Shown here: positions 9,569-18,232 of the stretch, one piece after another
Position numbering within the stretch: position 1 is the first letter of the stretch
Layout: each line of letters opens with the position of its first letter
NCBI GenBank assembly: GCA_017161075.1
Contig: CP046174.1
Span: forward strand, 1,922,001-1,986,000
From: Erysipelotrichaceae bacterium 66202529
GTDB taxonomy: Bacteria > Bacillota_I > Bacilli_A > Erysipelotrichales > Erysipelotrichaceae
DNA length: 64,000 nt
Reading direction: 5' to 3'
Notes under the pieces: generated by a model
Seen by the model: only the letters and a program-made list of their open reading frames with translations
What the model was told of the DNA's origin: nothing
The model's database searches: none
Translations under genes and position numbers: made by a program

Positions 9569-9666
9569 GGTGTGTTACTGTTATAAATGACAGGCATTAA
9601 CTATTCGAAAAGAAGACTTGCCATAGGGCGAGGTCTATCCTTTTGAAAAGTTATGCCTGTTTTTTT
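9569..9666 (+). promoter_or_regulatory. RAT antiterminator overlapping a leader terminator
   Basis: GGTGTGTTACTG (9569-9580) and CAGGCATTAACT (9591-9602) match the two arms of the ribonucleic antiterminator recognised by BglG/SacY/LicT proteins, here with a longer loop. The second arm also pairs with GTTATGCCTG (9650-9659), which is followed by seven T, forming a terminator. The two structures are mutually exclusive. The probable binding protein is the BglG-type gene at 14771, or a homologue elsewhere. Confidence 0.72.
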
Positions 9667-9704
9667 GCATTACGAACGATTCAAACAGAAAGGTAGGAGA
9701 AAAA

Positions 9705-10685
9705 ATGGTAGGAATTATTCTGGCAAGTCACGGTGACTTCGCGAAAGGCATCCTGCAGTCCGGTGAAATGATTTTCGGAGTACAGCAGGATGTAAAAGCA
9801 GTTACACTGCAGCCTAGCGAAGGGCCTGATGATATCCGGGCAAAAATGGAAGAAGCACTCACTACATTTGAAAATCCTGAACAGGTTTTATTTCTTGTAG
9901 ATCTTTGGGGCGGGACACCATTCAATCAGACAAGCGGATTGTTCCATGGACATGAAGCGCAGTGGGCTGTTGTAACAGGCTTGAATCTGCCGATGCTAAT
10001 TGAAGCATTTGCTTCAAGAATGTCTATGGAAACAGCACATGAAATTGCTGCACACATATTCCGTGTGGCAAAGGAAGGCGTCAGGCTGTTACCTGAACAG
10101 CTGGAGCCTGTCGAAGAACAGCCTGTAGCTGAAGCGCCAAAGCAGCAGGGAGCGATACCGGAGGGTACGATTCTTGGCGATGGACATATCGAATACGTGC
10201 TGGCACGTATTGATTCCAGACTCTTGCATGGACAGGTTGCCACCGCATGGACAAAGACGGTAAAGCCGACGCGTATCATCGTTGTGTCCGATGGTGTGGC
10301 AAAGGATGCGCTGCGTAAAAATCTGATTGAACAGGCGGCTCCTCCGGGAGTAAAGGCAAATGTCGTTCCGGTTGATAAAATGATCCAGGTCGCAAAGGAT
10401 CCGCGCTTTGGAGATACAAAAGCAATGCTGCTGTTTGAAACACCGCAGGATGCACTGCGTGCCATTGAGGGCGGCGTTGATGTAAAGGAGCTGAATATCG
10501 GCTCTATGGCACATTCCGTAGGGAAAATTGCTGTAAGCAAGGTATTGTCTTTAGGAAAAGAGGATGTAAAAACCTTTGAAAAGCTAAAGGCGAAGGGAAT
10601 CCGTTTTGATGTACGCAAGGTACCGAATGATTCCAAAGAGAATATGGAAGATATTATAAAGAAAGCCAAAGCAGAACTGGCTTGA
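9705..10685 (+). CDS. PTS mannose-family EIIAB component
   Basis: A 326-residue fused phosphotransferase. The EIIA domain (about 1-130) has the phospho-acceptor His9 in LASHGDFAKG and LVDLWGGTPFNQ. After a Pro/Glu/Ala linker (EQPVAEAPKQQGA) comes the EIIB domain with the active His175 in IDSRLLHGQVATAW. It passes phosphate from HPr to the sugar entering through EIIC/EIID; the family covers mannose, glucose, glucosamine, sorbose and fructosamines, so the sugar is uncertain. The RBS is GTAGGAG. It is the first gene of an EIIAB-EIIC-EIID-DUF956 operon, controlled by a RAT/terminator leader and a cre-like site. Confidence 0.95.
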   Translation: MVGIILASHGDFAKGILQSGEMIFGVQQDVKAVTLQPSEGPDDIRAKMEEALTTFENPEQVLFLVDLWGGTPFNQTSGLFHGHEAQWAVVTGLNLPMLIEAFASRMSMETAHEIAAHIFRVAKEGVRLLPEQLEPVEEQPVAEAPKQQGAIPEGTILGDGHIEYVLARIDSRLLHGQVATAWTKTVKPTRIIVVSDGVAKDALRKNLIEQAAPPGVKANVVPVDKMIQVAKDPRFGDTKAMLLFETPQDALRAIEGGVDVKELNIGSMAHSVGKIAVSKVLSLGKEDVKTFEKLKAKGIRFDVRKVPNDSKENMEDIIKKAKAELA

Positions 10686-10704
10686 TGAACAGGAGGAAAG
10701 CATA

Positions 10705-11520
10705 ATGTCAATTATAACAATTTTACTAATCGTTCTTGTTGCTCTGCTGGCTGGTATGGAAGGTGTATTGGATGAATTTCAGTTCCATCAGCCACTGGTA
10801 GCCTGTACGCTGATCGGTATTGTCAGCGGACATATGAAGGAAGGCATCATATTAGGAGGCTCCCTGCAGATGATGGCCCTGGGCTGGGCAAACGTCGGAG
10901 CAGCGATTGCTCCCGATGCTGCACTTGCCTCTGTCGCATCCGCAATCATCATGGTACTGGGATTACAGGGAGGCGCAACCGATGTAAATACCGCTATTTC
11001 CACATCCATTGCTGTTGCTGTACCGCTGTCTGTTGCAGGGCTGTTCTTAACAATGATCTGCCGTACCATTGCAATTCCGATGGTTCACTTTATGGATGCC
11101 GCTGCTGAAAAGGGAAATATCCGCTCTATGGAAATCTGGCAGGTGCTTGCTATCCTGCTGCAGGGTGTTCGTATCGCGATTCCTGCTGCTGCTTTATGTG
11201 TTGTATCGCCAAGTGTTGTAACCGGTGTATTGAATCAGATGCCGGACTGGCTGTCCGGTGGTATGGCTGTTGGTGGAGGCATGGTAGCTGCTGTAGGTTA
11301 TGCAATGGTTATCAATATGATGGCTACAAAAGAAACCTGGCCGTTCTTCGCTTTAGGCTTTGTATTGGCTGCCTTGAATCAGCTGACACTGATTGCACTT
11401 GGTGTCATCGGTGTTGTTATCGCTCTGGTGTATCTGAGCCTGAAGGAGCATGGTTCACAAGACGGTGGTGGAAGCAGTAACACCGGAGATCCGCTTGGTG
11501 ATATCTTAAATGACTACTAA
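10705..11520 (+). CDS. PTS mannose-family EIIC component
   Basis: A 271-residue integral membrane protein with about seven hydrophobic helices, starting MSIITILLIVLVALLAGMEG. Family motifs include HQPLVACTLIGIVSG and LGGSLQMMALGWANVGAAIAPD. Together with EIID it forms the sugar channel. RBS AGGAGG stands in the 19-base gap after EIIAB. The C-terminal tail (GSQDGGGSSNTGDPLGD) is a flexible cytosolic extension. Confidence 0.95.
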   Translation: MSIITILLIVLVALLAGMEGVLDEFQFHQPLVACTLIGIVSGHMKEGIILGGSLQMMALGWANVGAAIAPDAALASVASAIIMVLGLQGGATDVNTAISTSIAVAVPLSVAGLFLTMICRTIAIPMVHFMDAAAEKGNIRSMEIWQVLAILLQGVRIAIPAAALCVVSPSVVTGVLNQMPDWLSGGMAVGGGMVAAVGYAMVINMMATKETWPFFALGFVLAALNQLTLIALGVIGVVIALVYLSLKEHGSQDGGGSSNTGDPLGDILNDY

Positions 11521-11540
11521 TCTTGAAGGAGGAAGAAAAC

Positions 11541-12455
11541 ATGGAAAAAATTACATTATCTAAAAAAGATCGTTTGTCAGTTGCATGGCGTCATCAGTTC
11601 CTTCAGGGTTCCTGGAATTATGAGCGTATGCAAAATGGCGGCTGGTGCTATTCTATTATCCCGGCTATTAAAAAGCTGTATCCGAATAAGGAAGACCAGA
11701 TTGCCGCGTTGAAGCGTCATATGGAATTCTATAATACACATCCATATGTATCGGCACCTGTTATGGGTGTTACGCTGGCGCTTGAGGAAGAGCGTGCCAA
11801 CGGAATCGCAGTGGATGATGCTGCTATACAGGGTGTTAAGGTCGGTATGATGGGGCCGCTGGCCGGTGTCGGTGATCCCGTGTTCTGGTTTACCCTGCGT
11901 CCAATTCTGGGGGCACTGGGAGCATCCTTAGCATTATCCGGCAATATCATTGGGCCGTTGCTGTTCTTTGTGGCATGGAATGTGATCCGCTGGGCATTTA
12001 TCTGGTATACACAGGAATTCGGCTATAAGGTGGGAACCTCCATCGTACAGGATTTATCCGGCGGTCTGCTAGGAAAAATTACAAGCGGAGCCTCTATCCT
12101 GGGTATGTTTATCATCGGTTCTCTTGTTCAGCGCTGGGTAAGCATATCCTTTACACCGGTTGTATCTACGGTTACACAAGCAAAGGGTGCTTACATTGAA
12201 TGGGGAAGCCTGTCTAGTGGAATTGACGGTGTGCGTGAAGCCATTACACAGTATGATGCCCTAGGCAGTACCGGCTTGCATATGGAAAAGGTAACGACTC
12301 TGCAGCAGAATCTGGATCAGCTGATTCCGGGTCTGGCAGCTCTGCTGTTAACGCTGCTGTGCTGCTGGCTGTTAAGGAAAAAGGTATCTCCGATCGTTAT
12401 CATCGTCGCATTGTTTATCGTAGGTATTCTGGCACGTCTTGGCGGCGTGATGTAA
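11541..12455 (+). CDS. PTS mannose-family EIID component
   Basis: A 304-residue EIID with the family features WNYERMQNGGWCYSIIPAIKKLY, GVTLALEEE, MGPLAGVGDPVFW and GTSIVQDLSGG, ending in two hydrophobic helices. ATG 11541 is chosen because AAGGAGGA lies just upstream; a longer TTG start at 11523 would overlap the RBS. It builds the mannose-type translocation channel with EIIC. Co-transcription with its neighbours is clear from 20-50 base gaps without terminators. Confidence 0.95.
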   Translation: MEKITLSKKDRLSVAWRHQFLQGSWNYERMQNGGWCYSIIPAIKKLYPNKEDQIAALKRHMEFYNTHPYVSAPVMGVTLALEEERANGIAVDDAAIQGVKVGMMGPLAGVGDPVFWFTLRPILGALGASLALSGNIIGPLLFFVAWNVIRWAFIWYTQEFGYKVGTSIVQDLSGGLLGKITSGASILGMFIIGSLVQRWVSISFTPVVSTVTQAKGAYIEWGSLSSGIDGVREAITQYDALGSTGLHMEKVTTLQQNLDQLIPGLAALLLTLLCCWLLRKKVSPIVIIVALFIVGILARLGGVM

Positions 12456-12507
12456 CAAATATACACGCATATGGTTGGAAGCAGACAAGCAAGGGAGGAA
12501 AAGCGTT

Positions 12508-12903
12508 ATGGTACAATCAAGAAATACAAAGGTGGATTACACAATCAAGGGGGTATCCTATCTGGGCTTAACCAGCTATGGAAGCATCATGGTTGGAGAT
12601 AGAGCGTTTGAGTTCTACAATGAACGAAACGTGAAGGATCATATTCAGATTCCCTGGGAGGAAGTGGATCGGGTTGTTGCCTCTGTACTATTTAAGGGCC
12701 GCAGAATTTCACGCTTTGCCATTATGACGAAAAGCAGCGGTACCTTATCCTTCTCCTCACGAAACAACAAGGCTCTGCTGCGGGCAGTGAGAGTCTATGT
12801 GGAGGAGGAGCGTATCGTACGCTCGCTAAGCTTCTTCGATGTAATGAAACGGAATGTAACACACATATTTCGTAAAAAGAAGGGGGATCATGCTTCCTGT
12901 TAA
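12508..12903 (+). CDS. DUF956 (ManO-like) protein of mannose PTS operons
   Basis: A 131-residue cytosolic protein of the DUF956 family, which occurs at the end of mannose-class PTS operons in Firmicutes and is thought to have a regulatory or assembly role. Visible features are NTKVDYTIKGVSYLGLTSYG, a PH-like GDRAFEFYNERNVKDHIQIPW segment and FAIMTKSSGTLSFSSRNNKALLR. The start is ATG 12508 after AGGGAGG, not the upstream TTG. It is the last gene before the operon terminator. Confidence 0.85.
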   Translation: MVQSRNTKVDYTIKGVSYLGLTSYGSIMVGDRAFEFYNERNVKDHIQIPWEEVDRVVASVLFKGRRISRFAIMTKSSGTLSFSSRNNKALLRAVRVYVEEERIVRSLSFFDVMKRNVTHIFRKKKGDHASC

Positions 12904-12922
12904 CAATATGCGATAGCTATAG

Positions 12923-12958
12923 AAAAGGGGTTCAACAAATATGTTGTTGCCCTTTTTC
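12923..12958 (+). terminator. Terminator of the mannose-family PTS operon
   Basis: AAAAGGGG-TTCAACA pairs with TGTTG-TTGCCCTTTTT around an AATA loop. Confidence 0.75.
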
Positions 12959-13088
12959 CGTGTAGGACGCATAAATTTGGTAACACATATACAGGCTTTA
13001 CAGGAAATCAGAATTTGATTTTTCTTTACAATATCCCTTGAAATTGTTACCATATTATATATGGTTTATCTAACAAGGAAAGGAGTGT

Positions 13089-14744
13089 ATGAACGCGTTC
13101 TTATGTGTTCATACAGGTTATATGAAGGATCGTATACTCAATGTGCTGCAGCGGGTGGGGAGAAGCTTTATGCTGCCAATCGCCATTTTACCGGTTGCCG
13201 GGCTGTTGCTGGGAATCGGGGAATCGTTAAGTAATTCCAATATGATAGCGGCTTATGGGTTGCAGTGGCTTTTAGGCGAGGGTACATTTTTACATGCGGT
13301 CTTAAAGGTGATGAGCAATGCCGGCAACAGCATATTTACAAATCTGCCGCTGATCTTTGCCATGGGCGTTGCCCTTGGAATGGCAAAAAAGGAAAAAGAA
13401 GTTGCTGTGCTTGCAGCAGCAATCAGCTTTTTTATCATGCATACCTCCATTGGCACCATGCTTGATATCAGTGGCATGGCACAAAGACTGCCGCAGGGTT
13501 CGGTGACATCGGTTGTAGGCATCACTTCGTTGCAGATGGGGATGTTTGGCGGAGTGATTGTCGGATTAGGGACTGCGGCTCTGCACAATCGTTTTTACAA
13601 AATACGTCTGCCGCGGATTCTGAGCTTTTTTGGCGGGACACGCTTTGTCCCTATCATCTGTTCTATCGTGTACTTGCTTGTCGGTATTCTGATGTTTTAC
13701 ATATGGCCAATGGTTCAGGGGGGAATCTATGCGCTGGGAGAGCTTGTCCGCAGCTCCGGTTATTATGGTACATTTCTTTATGGGGTTATCGAACGCTCGT
13801 TGATTCCGTTTGGTCTTCATCACGTGTTCTATCTGCCATTCTGGCAGACGGCAGTGGGAGGAACTATGGAGGTTGCCGGTGTCAGCGTGCAGGGAGCGCA
13901 GAATATATTTTTTGCCCAGCTTGCAGATCCAAACACAGTAAGCTTCAGTGTGGAGGCGACACGCTTCATGGCAGGGAAATTTCCCCTGATGATTTTCGGA
14001 CTGCCGGGTGCTGCGCTTGCTATGTATCGCTGTGCCCGTCCTGAAAAACAAAAAATTGTTGGCGGCCTTCTGTTATCTGCTGCATTGACCAGTATGCTGA
14101 CAGGTATAACAGAGCCGCTGGAATATACCTTTCTATTCGCAGCACCATTGCTCTATGTCCTGCACTGCCTTCTGGCAGGCCTTGCTTTCATGCTGATGCA
14201 TATTCTGAAAGTCGGTGTTGGACTGACCTTTTCCGGCGGCTTGATCGATATGGTATTGTTCGGTGTTTTACAGGGAAATGCCAAAACCAACTGGATCATG
14301 ATCGTTATTGTCGGTATATTTTATTTTGCCGTCTACTATCTGCTGTTTCATTATCTGATCATAAAATTTGATTATAAAACACCGGGAAGGGAATTGGAAA
14401 GTGAAGAAGTGAAGCTGTTCACGAAAAAGGATATGGCAGAGAAAAAGGATGCGGATAAGAAAGCAGAAAAAACCGTGAATTCATCGGATGCGCTGTCCTC
14501 GCTGATTTGTGCAGGACTTGGCGGAAAGGATAATATCATCGGTCTGGATTGCTGCGCAACACGGCTTCATGTAACGATGAAGGATACAGCACTTACGGAT
14601 GATATTCTGCTCAAAGCTAGCGGAGCAGCCGGGATTTATAAGAAAAGCCGCGGTCTGCAGATTATATACGGCCCGCGCGTCACAATCATAAAATCTGATT
14701 TGGAGGATTATCTCTCTCGCCATACTACTGGTGAGGGCTTATAG
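13089..14744 (+). CDS. PTS glucose-superfamily EIICB component
   Basis: A 551-residue permease. The EIIC domain (about 10-430) starts RVGRSFMLPIAILPVAGLLLGIG and carries the substrate-site motif LTGITEPLEYTFLFAAP and a FGLHHVFYLPFW segment. After a Lys-rich linker the EIIB domain shows C489-A-T-R-L, with the phosphocysteine at 489. No EIIA domain is present, so a separate EIIA (Crr-like) is required. The relatives are glucose, maltose/glucoside and N-acetylglucosamine transporters; the substrate is not decided. ATG 13089 has the strong RBS AAAGGAG; an internal ATG at 13122 (MKDRILN) is a possible alternative. A BglG-type antiterminator gene follows after 26 bases, and a palindrome ACCATAT-t-ATATGGT lies upstream at 13049-13065. 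Confidence 0.92.
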   Translation: MNAFLCVHTGYMKDRILNVLQRVGRSFMLPIAILPVAGLLLGIGESLSNSNMIAAYGLQWLLGEGTFLHAVLKVMSNAGNSIFTNLPLIFAMGVALGMAKKEKEVAVLAAAISFFIMHTSIGTMLDISGMAQRLPQGSVTSVVGITSLQMGMFGGVIVGLGTAALHNRFYKIRLPRILSFFGGTRFVPIICSIVYLLVGILMFYIWPMVQGGIYALGELVRSSGYYGTFLYGVIERSLIPFGLHHVFYLPFWQTAVGGTMEVAGVSVQGAQNIFFAQLADPNTVSFSVEATRFMAGKFPLMIFGLPGAALAMYRCARPEKQKIVGGLLLSAALTSMLTGITEPLEYTFLFAAPLLYVLHCLLAGLAFMLMHILKVGVGLTFSGGLIDMVLFGVLQGNAKTNWIMIVIVGIFYFAVYYLLFHYLIIKFDYKTPGRELESEEVKLFTKKDMAEKKDADKKAEKTVNSSDALSSLICAGLGGKDNIIGLDCCATRLHVTMKDTALTDDILLKASGAAGIYKKSRGLQIIYGPRVTIIKSDLEDYLSRHTTGEGL

Positions 14745-14770
14745 CTTTAGGTTCAGGAAGGGGGTTTTTC

Positions 14771-15619
14771 ATGTATACGGTTATGAAGGCATTAAACAAT
14801 AACAGTGTGCTGGTGCAGGATGAGACCGGCACCTCCATGATTTTTCTTGGCAAAGGCATCGGGTTTGGAAAAAAGAACGGCGATTCTATAGCATGTGGAG
14901 CAGGCGTGGAGGTGTATCGCTTTACGGAAACCAATGATCATGGGGATGCAATGGAAATCATTCAGGGCGTAAATCCGTTGTTTATTGAGGTTGCCGGGAA
15001 AATTTTAAAGCTGGCGCAAATACGGTTTCATGAGGTGGATAAGAATATATTGCTGCCGCTTGCGGATCACATTGCTTTTTCCATCGAGCGTATGAAGGCG
15101 GATATGGATATATCCAATCCCTTTGCCAGTGAAATCGCATTGCTTTATAAAGAGGAATATGAGGTTGCTTTACAGGGGAAGGCGATCATTGAGGAAATGT
15201 GCGGCTATACCATTAATGAAGGAGAGGTTGGCTATATCACACTGCATGTCCATTCTGCCAGAGGTGAGGATAAGGTCTCAGAGGCTATGCAGACCGCGGT
15301 CATAATACGTGACAGCATTGAGGAGGTGGAGCGGGATTACAACATCACGATCAATACCAATTCCATGTCCTATACACGTCTCATGAATCATATGAAATTT
15401 CTGATGCTGCGTCTGCAGGGGAATGAAGAGCTGCAGATCGATGTCGGTGATTATGTATCCAAACAGTTTCCATATGCGTATCACACCGCACAGAAAATCT
15501 GTGAGGAGCTGCGAAAGGTTTATCAAAAGGATGTTCCGGAAACAGAAATCGGATATCTTGCTCTGCATATCGAACGGGTACGTACCAGCGAGCTGCAGGA
15601 AGATAAGGCATCCGCATAA
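14771..15619 (+). CDS. BglG/LicT-family transcriptional antiterminator
   Basis: A 282-residue regulator: an N-terminal CAT RNA-binding domain (about 1-58, VMKALNNNSVLVQDETG, GKGIGFGKKNGDSI) followed by two PRD domains with phosphorylatable histidines, in FHEVDKNILLPLADHIAFSIER and GYITLHVHSARGE (PRD1) and NHMKFLMLRL and EIGYLALHIERV (PRD2). Such proteins dimerise on a RAT RNA hairpin and prevent early termination, with activity set by PTS phosphorylation. It follows the EIICB gene and is probably co-transcribed. The only clear RAT in this window is in front of the mannose-family operon at 9569, which makes that operon a likely target. Confidence 0.93.
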   Translation: MYTVMKALNNNSVLVQDETGTSMIFLGKGIGFGKKNGDSIACGAGVEVYRFTETNDHGDAMEIIQGVNPLFIEVAGKILKLAQIRFHEVDKNILLPLADHIAFSIERMKADMDISNPFASEIALLYKEEYEVALQGKAIIEEMCGYTINEGEVGYITLHVHSARGEDKVSEAMQTAVIIRDSIEEVERDYNITINTNSMSYTRLMNHMKFLMLRLQGNEELQIDVGDYVSKQFPYAYHTAQKICEELRKVYQKDVPETEIGYLALHIERVRTSELQEDKASA

Positions 15620-15664
15620 ACTTCGCCAGGACTGGATATTTCCTGCAGCAATTTATGGCAGATA

Positions 15665-15673
15665 TGATATAAT
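15665..15673 (+). promoter_or_regulatory. Extended -10 promoter element
   Basis: TGATATAAT, an extended -10 without a good -35, about 165 bases before the ATG at 15838. Confidence 0.5.
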
Positions 15674-15837
15674 AGGGAAAAGGTTTATAGCATACGTGTA
15701 TAAACTATGCGCAAGGCAGGGGATTGTGCAGGAGGCTGTTATGAAGCTGCCATCTGATCTGCCAGCCTGTGAAAAGCGCTAACCATGGCAGAGAAGCGGT
15801 TTCCTGCCACGACAGCGATATAAAAGGAGTACAAACT

Positions 15838-16455
15838 ATGGATGAAATAATGAGCGGAACGCTCTTTGATGAGGAGCTGGAGGCAGTATGGCAGGATTTT
15901 CTTATTCTGTCTCAGCATCAGGGTGTTGAACTGCAGACACGGCTGAACAGGCTGATCCGGCTGCACAAGGAAGACCTGGATGATGCTGCCTATATGAAGC
16001 TCATGTATATGAAGGGAATCAGCTATGAGGAGCAGGAGAATAAGAATGCGGCGCGCTATTGTGCTATGCGCATGCGTTCTATACGGGAATGTATACAAAA
16101 TCCCAGAAAAAAACGTCCACGCTTCCTCGATATACAGGGTTTCTCCTGTGATGCTGACATGGATTCCTTCATTGAGCGGTATACGGATTTTCTGGAGGAT
16201 ACCTACAGGGGCATTAACCGCCGTCTGCTGCTGATTGTAGGTGTTCTGTTTCTGATCGTTTTTCTGGTTCTGGTGCTTGTTCTTAAAATCTATATCGTGA
16301 TTGCGGCTCTGGAGGCTTTGATGCTGGGAATGCTGACGTATCTGCTGCAGAAGCGCAGAATGCCGGATATCTTTCAGAAAAATCAGCTGAATGCCATAGA
16401 GAAATATGTTGAGGAGACTGTTCTGGAATTTGACCGTCCCATCCGCTTTTCCTGA
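15838..16455 (+). CDS. Hypothetical membrane protein, 205 residues
   Basis: Not recognised. The N-terminal about 125 residues are soluble and probably helical, with many acidic and Met residues (EELEAVWQDFLILSQHQ, YMKLMYMKGISYEEQE). Two closely spaced membrane helices follow (LLLIVGVLFLIVFLVLVLV and IYIVIAALEALMLGMLTYLL), and then a short charged tail. ATG 15838 follows AAAAGGAG; the longer ORF from 15769 has no RBS. A single gene with its own promoter and terminator; function unknown. Confidence 0.7.
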   Translation: MDEIMSGTLFDEELEAVWQDFLILSQHQGVELQTRLNRLIRLHKEDLDDAAYMKLMYMKGISYEEQENKNAARYCAMRMRSIRECIQNPRKKRPRFLDIQGFSCDADMDSFIERYTDFLEDTYRGINRRLLLIVGVLFLIVFLVLVLVLKIYIVIAALEALMLGMLTYLLQKRRMPDIFQKNQLNAIEKYVEETVLEFDRPIRFS

Positions 16456-16576
16456 TCAACATATTGATCATACGTATATAGAGGAATTATCTGTATGCGT
16501 TTTTTTTACTGGAATCGGTGCATGGAAATGCGCGGATAGAAAACATCCCTGTATCAGTTAGAAGGAACTATGTAGA

Positions 16577-16612
16577 AAATGGAAGGAATCAGATATCCCT
16601 TCCGTTTTTTTT
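16577..16612. terminator. Terminator between convergent genes
   Basis: GGAAGG (16581-16586) pairs with CCTTCC (16598-16603), followed on the plus strand by GTTTTTTTTT. It lies just before the stop of the minus-strand peptidoglycan-binding gene. Confidence 0.65.
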
Positions 16613-16615
16613 TAT

Positions 16616-17122
16616 TTACAGCTTGTTTCGTTCATTTACGATAGCATCCCAGGTAGCCTTTCCGATCACACCGTCGATATTGAGGTCATATAAATACTGG
16701 AACTGCTGTACCATCGTTGTCGTTCTTGAGCCATACATGCCATCCACCGGGATCGGACGCAGACATTTGTTGGATGCAGCGATCTCATTTAGATATTCCT
16801 GCATTTTAAATACGGAAATGCCCTGTGCTCCGGAGCTGAGATAAAAGGTATTGCTTGCGACAGGAATATTGGTGGTAATCTGCAAATCACGCAGCTTATT
16901 CACGATGGAATCCCAAGTATCATTGCCGATTTCACCATCAATTGGAAGATTTGCATATTTCTGCCATTCCCGAACAGCCTGTTCTGTTCTTGTTCCGTAT
17001 ACACCATCCTGCAGGTTTCTGGTTGTGATAAATCCCTTTTCCTGCATCATATTCAAATATGCCTGTTGTTTATTTACGCCAATTCCGATATTTCCCGGTT
17101 TTAATGCCGCTTTTGAAATCAT
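16616..17122 (-). CDS. Protein with two peptidoglycan-binding (PGB_1) domains
   Basis: A 168-residue protein made of two PGB_1 repeats: repeat 1 ends DGVYGTRTEQAVREWQKYA...DGEIGNDTWDSI, repeat 2 ends DGMYGSRTTTMVQQFQYLY...DGVIGKATWDAIV. The alternating DGxxGxxT pattern is typical. No catalytic domain and no evident signal peptide from the start at 17122, which has GGAGATG upstream; a longer in-frame extension to 17233 has no signal peptide either. It might be a cell-wall or spore-coat-associated protein, or the wall-binding part of a lost lysin. Transcribed away from the T-box operon. Confidence 0.8.
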   Translation of the reverse strand: MISKAALKPGNIGIGVNKQQAYLNMMQEKGFITTRNLQDGVYGTRTEQAVREWQKYANLPIDGEIGNDTWDSIVNKLRDLQITTNIPVASNTFYLSSGAQGISVFKMQEYLNEIAASNKCLRPIPVDGMYGSRTTTMVQQFQYLYDLNIDGVIGKATWDAIVNERNKL

Positions 17123-17271
17123 GTTATTACATCTCCTTTCCCTACAGTATATGGGGATTCGGGAAAAGGCCCTATATACTCGCCCAGCAAACATATCTTT
17201 CATCATATTTCTGTTGAAAATACTTTGAAACAAGTGTTTGAAATATTTTTCAGGAAATTTACAGAAAAGTG

Positions 17272-17299
17272 TTGCAATCTGTTCGCTTCCGTGTATAAT
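17272..17299 (+). promoter_or_regulatory. Promoter of the T-box operon
   Basis: TTGCAA (17272-17277), a 16-base spacer and TATAAT (17294-17299). Confidence 0.75.
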
Positions 17300-17310
17300 A
17301 ATACTATATT

Positions 17311-17558
17311 AACAACAACTGAGAACAGAAGTAGTACATTTCAAGCACTGCAAAGAGAGCCTGCATAACGGTGAAAGCAGGAGAGTGATGAGAAATGGAA
17401 CGTGTCTGGGAGTTGAATTGTCGAACGCAGATATGCATGAGGCAGTTCCGTATGACCTGACGTTACAGGGAAAGCGTCGTTCGTTTATATATAACGAGCG
17501 GAAGTAAGGTGGTACCGCGAGCAATCGTCCTTTATTTTTGAAGGACGATTTTATTTTT
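17311..17558 (+). promoter_or_regulatory. T-box leader, apparent Arg (CGU) specifier
   Basis: Stem I can be drawn: CAACT (17316) with AGTTG (17411), CAGA (17326) with TCTG (17405), an AGTA loop-E motif, and CATTTC (17337) with GAAATG (17392). This leaves the specifier loop GAA-CGT-G, with CGT at 17401-17403, the codon for Arg. The T-box proper is AAGGTGGTACCGCG (17506-17519), and the terminator is AATCGTCCTT (17523) with AAGGACGATT (17541) plus T-rich tail. Uncharged cognate tRNA would favour the antiterminator and transporter expression. Confidence 0.92.
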
Positions 17559-17578
17559 ATAGAGAGGAAGGAGATTTT

Positions 17579-18232
17579 ATGAGTTTTAATATAACGATTA
17601 TTCAAAGGTTCTGGCAGCTGCTTCTAAGCGGTGTGCCGGTCATTCTATATTTGTCTCTGGCATCAGCATTCTTTGGAACGCTGATTGGACTGGCAACCGT
17701 ATTTCTGAGAAGGATGAACAAGGTGTTCAATGCCATCGTTGCGGCATATATCGATCTGTTTCGTGGAACGCCGGTCTATGTACAGATGTTTGTGATCTAT
17801 TTCGGTATTCCTGGTCTGATCGGCTTAAATATCAACAACTGGGTGGCGGCAATCCTGGTGTTCTCCTTGAACTCCGGAGCGTATATGTCTGAAATTATGC
17901 GTGCGGGTATCGATGGTATTGACAAGGGGCAGATTGAGGCAGCTAAGGCACTTGGTGTTTCGGGAACAGACATCGCAAAGGACATCATCATTCCCCAGGC
18001 GTTTCGCAATGTGCTGCCGGCGGTGATCAATGAATTTATCACGCTGACAAAGGAAACATCCATCGTTTCCGTATTGGGACTGCATGATATGATGTACTGG
18101 TTCTATGCGGTCAAGAATCAGACCTATGCGGATTTTGAACCGCTGCTGATTGTGTTCCTTGTTTACTATATTATGAATAAGATTTTATCTCTGATTGGTA
18201 AAATGATAGAAAGGAAGCTGAAATATGATTAG
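17579..18232 (+). CDS. Amino-acid ABC transporter, permease
   Basis: A 217-residue HisM/GlnP-family permease with about five membrane helices and the EAA loop EAAKALGVSGTDIAKDIIIPQAFRNVLPA, which docks on the ATPase. The early motif DLFRGTPVYVQMFVIYFG is typical of polar amino-acid uptake systems. RBS GGAAGGAG precedes ATG 17579. It is the first gene behind the T-box and overlaps the ATPase gene by 8 bases. With an Arg specifier, arginine or another basic amino acid is the likely substrate (inference). Confidence 0.94.
   Translation: MSFNITIIQRFWQLLLSGVPVILYLSLASAFFGTLIGLATVFLRRMNKVFNAIVAAYIDLFRGTPVYVQMFVIYFGIPGLIGLNINNWVAAILVFSLNSGAYMSEIMRAGIDGIDKGQIEAAKALGVSGTDIAKDIIIPQAFRNVLPAVINEFITLTKETSIVSVLGLHDMMYWFYAVKNQTYADFEPLLIVFLVYYIMNKILSLIGKMIERKLKYD

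Noticed and set aside
12961..13088. Second RAT in front of the EIICB gene (GGTAACA...CAGGCTTTAC)
   Set aside because: Only the CAGGC part agrees with the RAT consensus and no terminator with U-run follows.
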